The notes beneath the pieces were generated by a model, which was given only the letters and a program-made list of their open reading frames with translations, was not told the origin of the DNA and searched no databases. From NCBI GenBank assembly GCA_017419465.1, contig JAFOLE010000311.1:1-6015 (forward strand): DNA of 6,015 nucleotides, in the 5' to 3' direction. Source of the DNA: Solobacterium sp. Its GTDB lineage: Bacteria > Bacillota_I > Bacilli_A > Erysipelotrichales > Erysipelotrichaceae. The position numbers were made by a program, and so were the translations under genes. Of this stretch, positions 4,876-6,015 are shown one piece after another; positions within the stretch are counted from its first letter, which is position 1; every line of letters starts with the position of its first letter.

Positions 4876-6015
4876 ATGAAAGTACTGGTAGTCGGAAGCG
4901 GCGGAAGAGAACATGCCGTTATCCGCAAACTGAAAGAAAGCAGACCGGATCTTGAAATCCTCTGTGCCCCCGGCAACGGCGGCATTGCGGCAGATGCGGA
5001 ATGTGTAGATGTTAAGGCGACCGATGTCGAAGGCATGGTTGCCCTCAGTAAGGAACGCGGAGTGGACTATGTCGTCGTTACTCCGGATGATCCTCTGGCA
5101 CTCGGCATGGTCGATGCGCTGAAGGAAGAAGGAATTCCATCCTTCGGTCCGACAAAGGCTGCGGCGCGTATTGAGGCATCCAAAGTATTCTCCAAGAATC
5201 TGATGAAGAAATACGGCATCCCGACCGCGGCTTACGAAGTGTTTGACGATCCCCGTGCGGCTGCGGACTATATCCGCAGTCAGAACCGCTGGCCGGCTGT
5301 CATCAAAGCGGACGGACTTGCGCTCGGAAAGGGCGTCATCATTGCGCAGAATGAAACAGAAGCCATGGACGCACTTACGAGTCTCATGGTCCGCAAGACA
5401 TTCGGAGAATCCGGAAGCCGTGTGGTTGTCGAGGAATTCCTGACCGGTGTGGAAGTTTCCGTGCTTGCATTTGCGGACGGAACGACTGTTGTACCGATGG
5501 TCTCCTCCATGGATCACAAGCGTGCCGAGGATGATGACAAAGGTCTGAACACCGGCGGAATGGGAACCATCGCACCGTCTCCGTTCTATACATCAGAACA
5601 GGCGGAGCGCTGTATGAAGGAAATCTTCCTTCCGACGATGGAAGCTATGAAAAAAGAAGGCTGCCCGTTCAGCGGCTGTCTGTACTTCGGACTGATCCTT
5701 ACGGATGAGGGACCGAAGGTCATTGAATACAACAGCCGGTTCGGCGATCCGGAAACACAGTCTGTGCTTCCGCTGCTGGACGGTGATCTGTTCGCAATCA
5801 TGAACGCATGTACAAACGGTACACTGAGCGCATCGATGGTGAACTGGAAAGACGGTGCGGCTGCCTGCGTCATTGAGGCAAGCGGCGGCTATCCGGGCAG
5901 TTATGAAAAAGGAAAAGAGATTCACGGTCTCGGCGCAGACGGACAGTGCGACGGCGTGACGGTTTATCATGCCGGCACAAAACGCGCAGACGGAAAATAC
6001 TACACCAACGGCGGA
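4876..6015 (+). CDS. purD: PurD, phosphoribosylamine-glycine ligase (GAR synthetase), cut by window edge
   Basis: Joins 5-phosphoribosylamine and glycine with ATP to form GAR (step 2), a cytoplasmic ATP-grasp enzyme. 380 codons are visible with no stop, and full proteins are about 420 residues, so only the C-terminal tail is missing. The N-terminal domain shows MKVLVVGSGGREHA (1-14) and CAPGNGG (30-36). The usual GPExPL segment reads TPDDPLALG (69-77). The ATP-grasp part has SKVFSKNLMKKYGIPTA (102-118), KADGLALGKGV (144-154), MDHKRAEDDDKGLNTGGMG (212-230) and the metal-binding EYNSRFGDPETQ (284-295). It starts 33 bases after the transformylase stop, the widest gap in the operon after purE-purM. 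The ribosome site GGCGGGA is weaker than in its neighbours. The start is secured by the conserved first residues. It could be expressed somewhat less than the coupled genes. Confidence 0.96.
   Translation, partial: MKVLVVGSGGREHAVIRKLKESRPDLEILCAPGNGGIAADAECVDVKATDVEGMVALSKERGVDYVVVTPDDPLALGMVDALKEEGIPSFGPTKAAARIEASKVFSKNLMKKYGIPTAAYEVFDDPRAAADYIRSQNRWPAVIKADGLALGKGVIIAQNETEAMDALTSLMVRKTFGESGSRVVVEEFLTGVEVSVLAFADGTTVVPMVSSMDHKRAEDDDKGLNTGGMGTIAPSPFYTSEQAERCMKEIFLPTMEAMKKEGCPFSGCLYFGLILTDEGPKVIEYNSRFGDPETQSVLPLLDGDLFAIMNACTNGTLSASMVNWKDGAAACVIEASGGYPGSYEKGKEIHGLGADGQCDGVTVYHAGTKRADGKYYTNGG

Noticed and set aside
4499..4879. Plus-strand 126-codon frame overlapping the end of the transformylase and the purD start
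   Set aside because: Out of frame with two conserved genes, and its product has no family features.
3643..5517. Very long minus-strand open frame (624 codons) opposite the AICAR transformylase and purD
   Set aside because: It lies antisense to two clearly conserved enzymes. Its translation is rich in Cys, His, Arg and Phe with no domain pattern, as expected for a shadow of biased codon use.

Overview
The window is the 5' part of a de novo purine biosynthesis operon from a low-to-moderate GC Gram-positive bacterium, most likely an anaerobic Bacillota lineage of the Clostridia or Erysipelotrichia kind. The evidence is strong AAGGAGG-type ribosome binding sites, tight ATGA gene overlaps, intrinsic terminators with long T-runs, a PyrR-type RNA site, and a bifunctional PurH that is replaced by two separate proteins. 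I cannot name the species.

Layout. Positions 1-138 hold no convincing intact gene. They contain a hairpin (7-29) and two related imperfect palindromes (32-58 and 98-120). These run into the 5'-truncated remnant of a PHP-family phosphoesterase (139-507), which has lost its N-terminal metal-binding half. A weak hairpin (529-550) follows. Positions 548-757 form a compact regulatory leader. It has a probable promoter, an RNA stem-loop matching the PyrR-binding loop (584-618), a possible 32-codon leader ORF (627-725), and two consecutive intrinsic terminators (673-707 and 726-757). The operon then runs purE (777-1271), purM (1294-2343), purN (2340-2948), purO-type IMP cyclohydrolase (2945-3661), stand-alone AICAR transformylase (3664-4842) and purD (4876 to beyond the right edge). 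All are on the + strand, with overlaps or short gaps.

How the genes work together. PurD and PurN catalyse steps 2 and 3 of the pathway (GAR synthesis and formylation). PurM closes the imidazole ring to AIR. PurE supplies CAIR. The transformylase and the cyclohydrolase perform the last two steps, AICAR to FAICAR to IMP. purF, purL, purC, purB and purK are not in the window and must lie elsewhere if the pathway is complete.

Main point of interest. The leader of this purine operon carries what looks like a pyrimidine (PyrR) control element. The Shine-Dalgarno sequence of the leader ORF is the 3' strand of the PyrR stem. The leader ORF runs through the first terminator and stops immediately before the second. 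This suggests a hybrid mechanism in which PyrR bound to UMP/UTP blocks leader translation and lets both terminators form, while translation of the leader disrupts them. That model is inference from the sequence layout.
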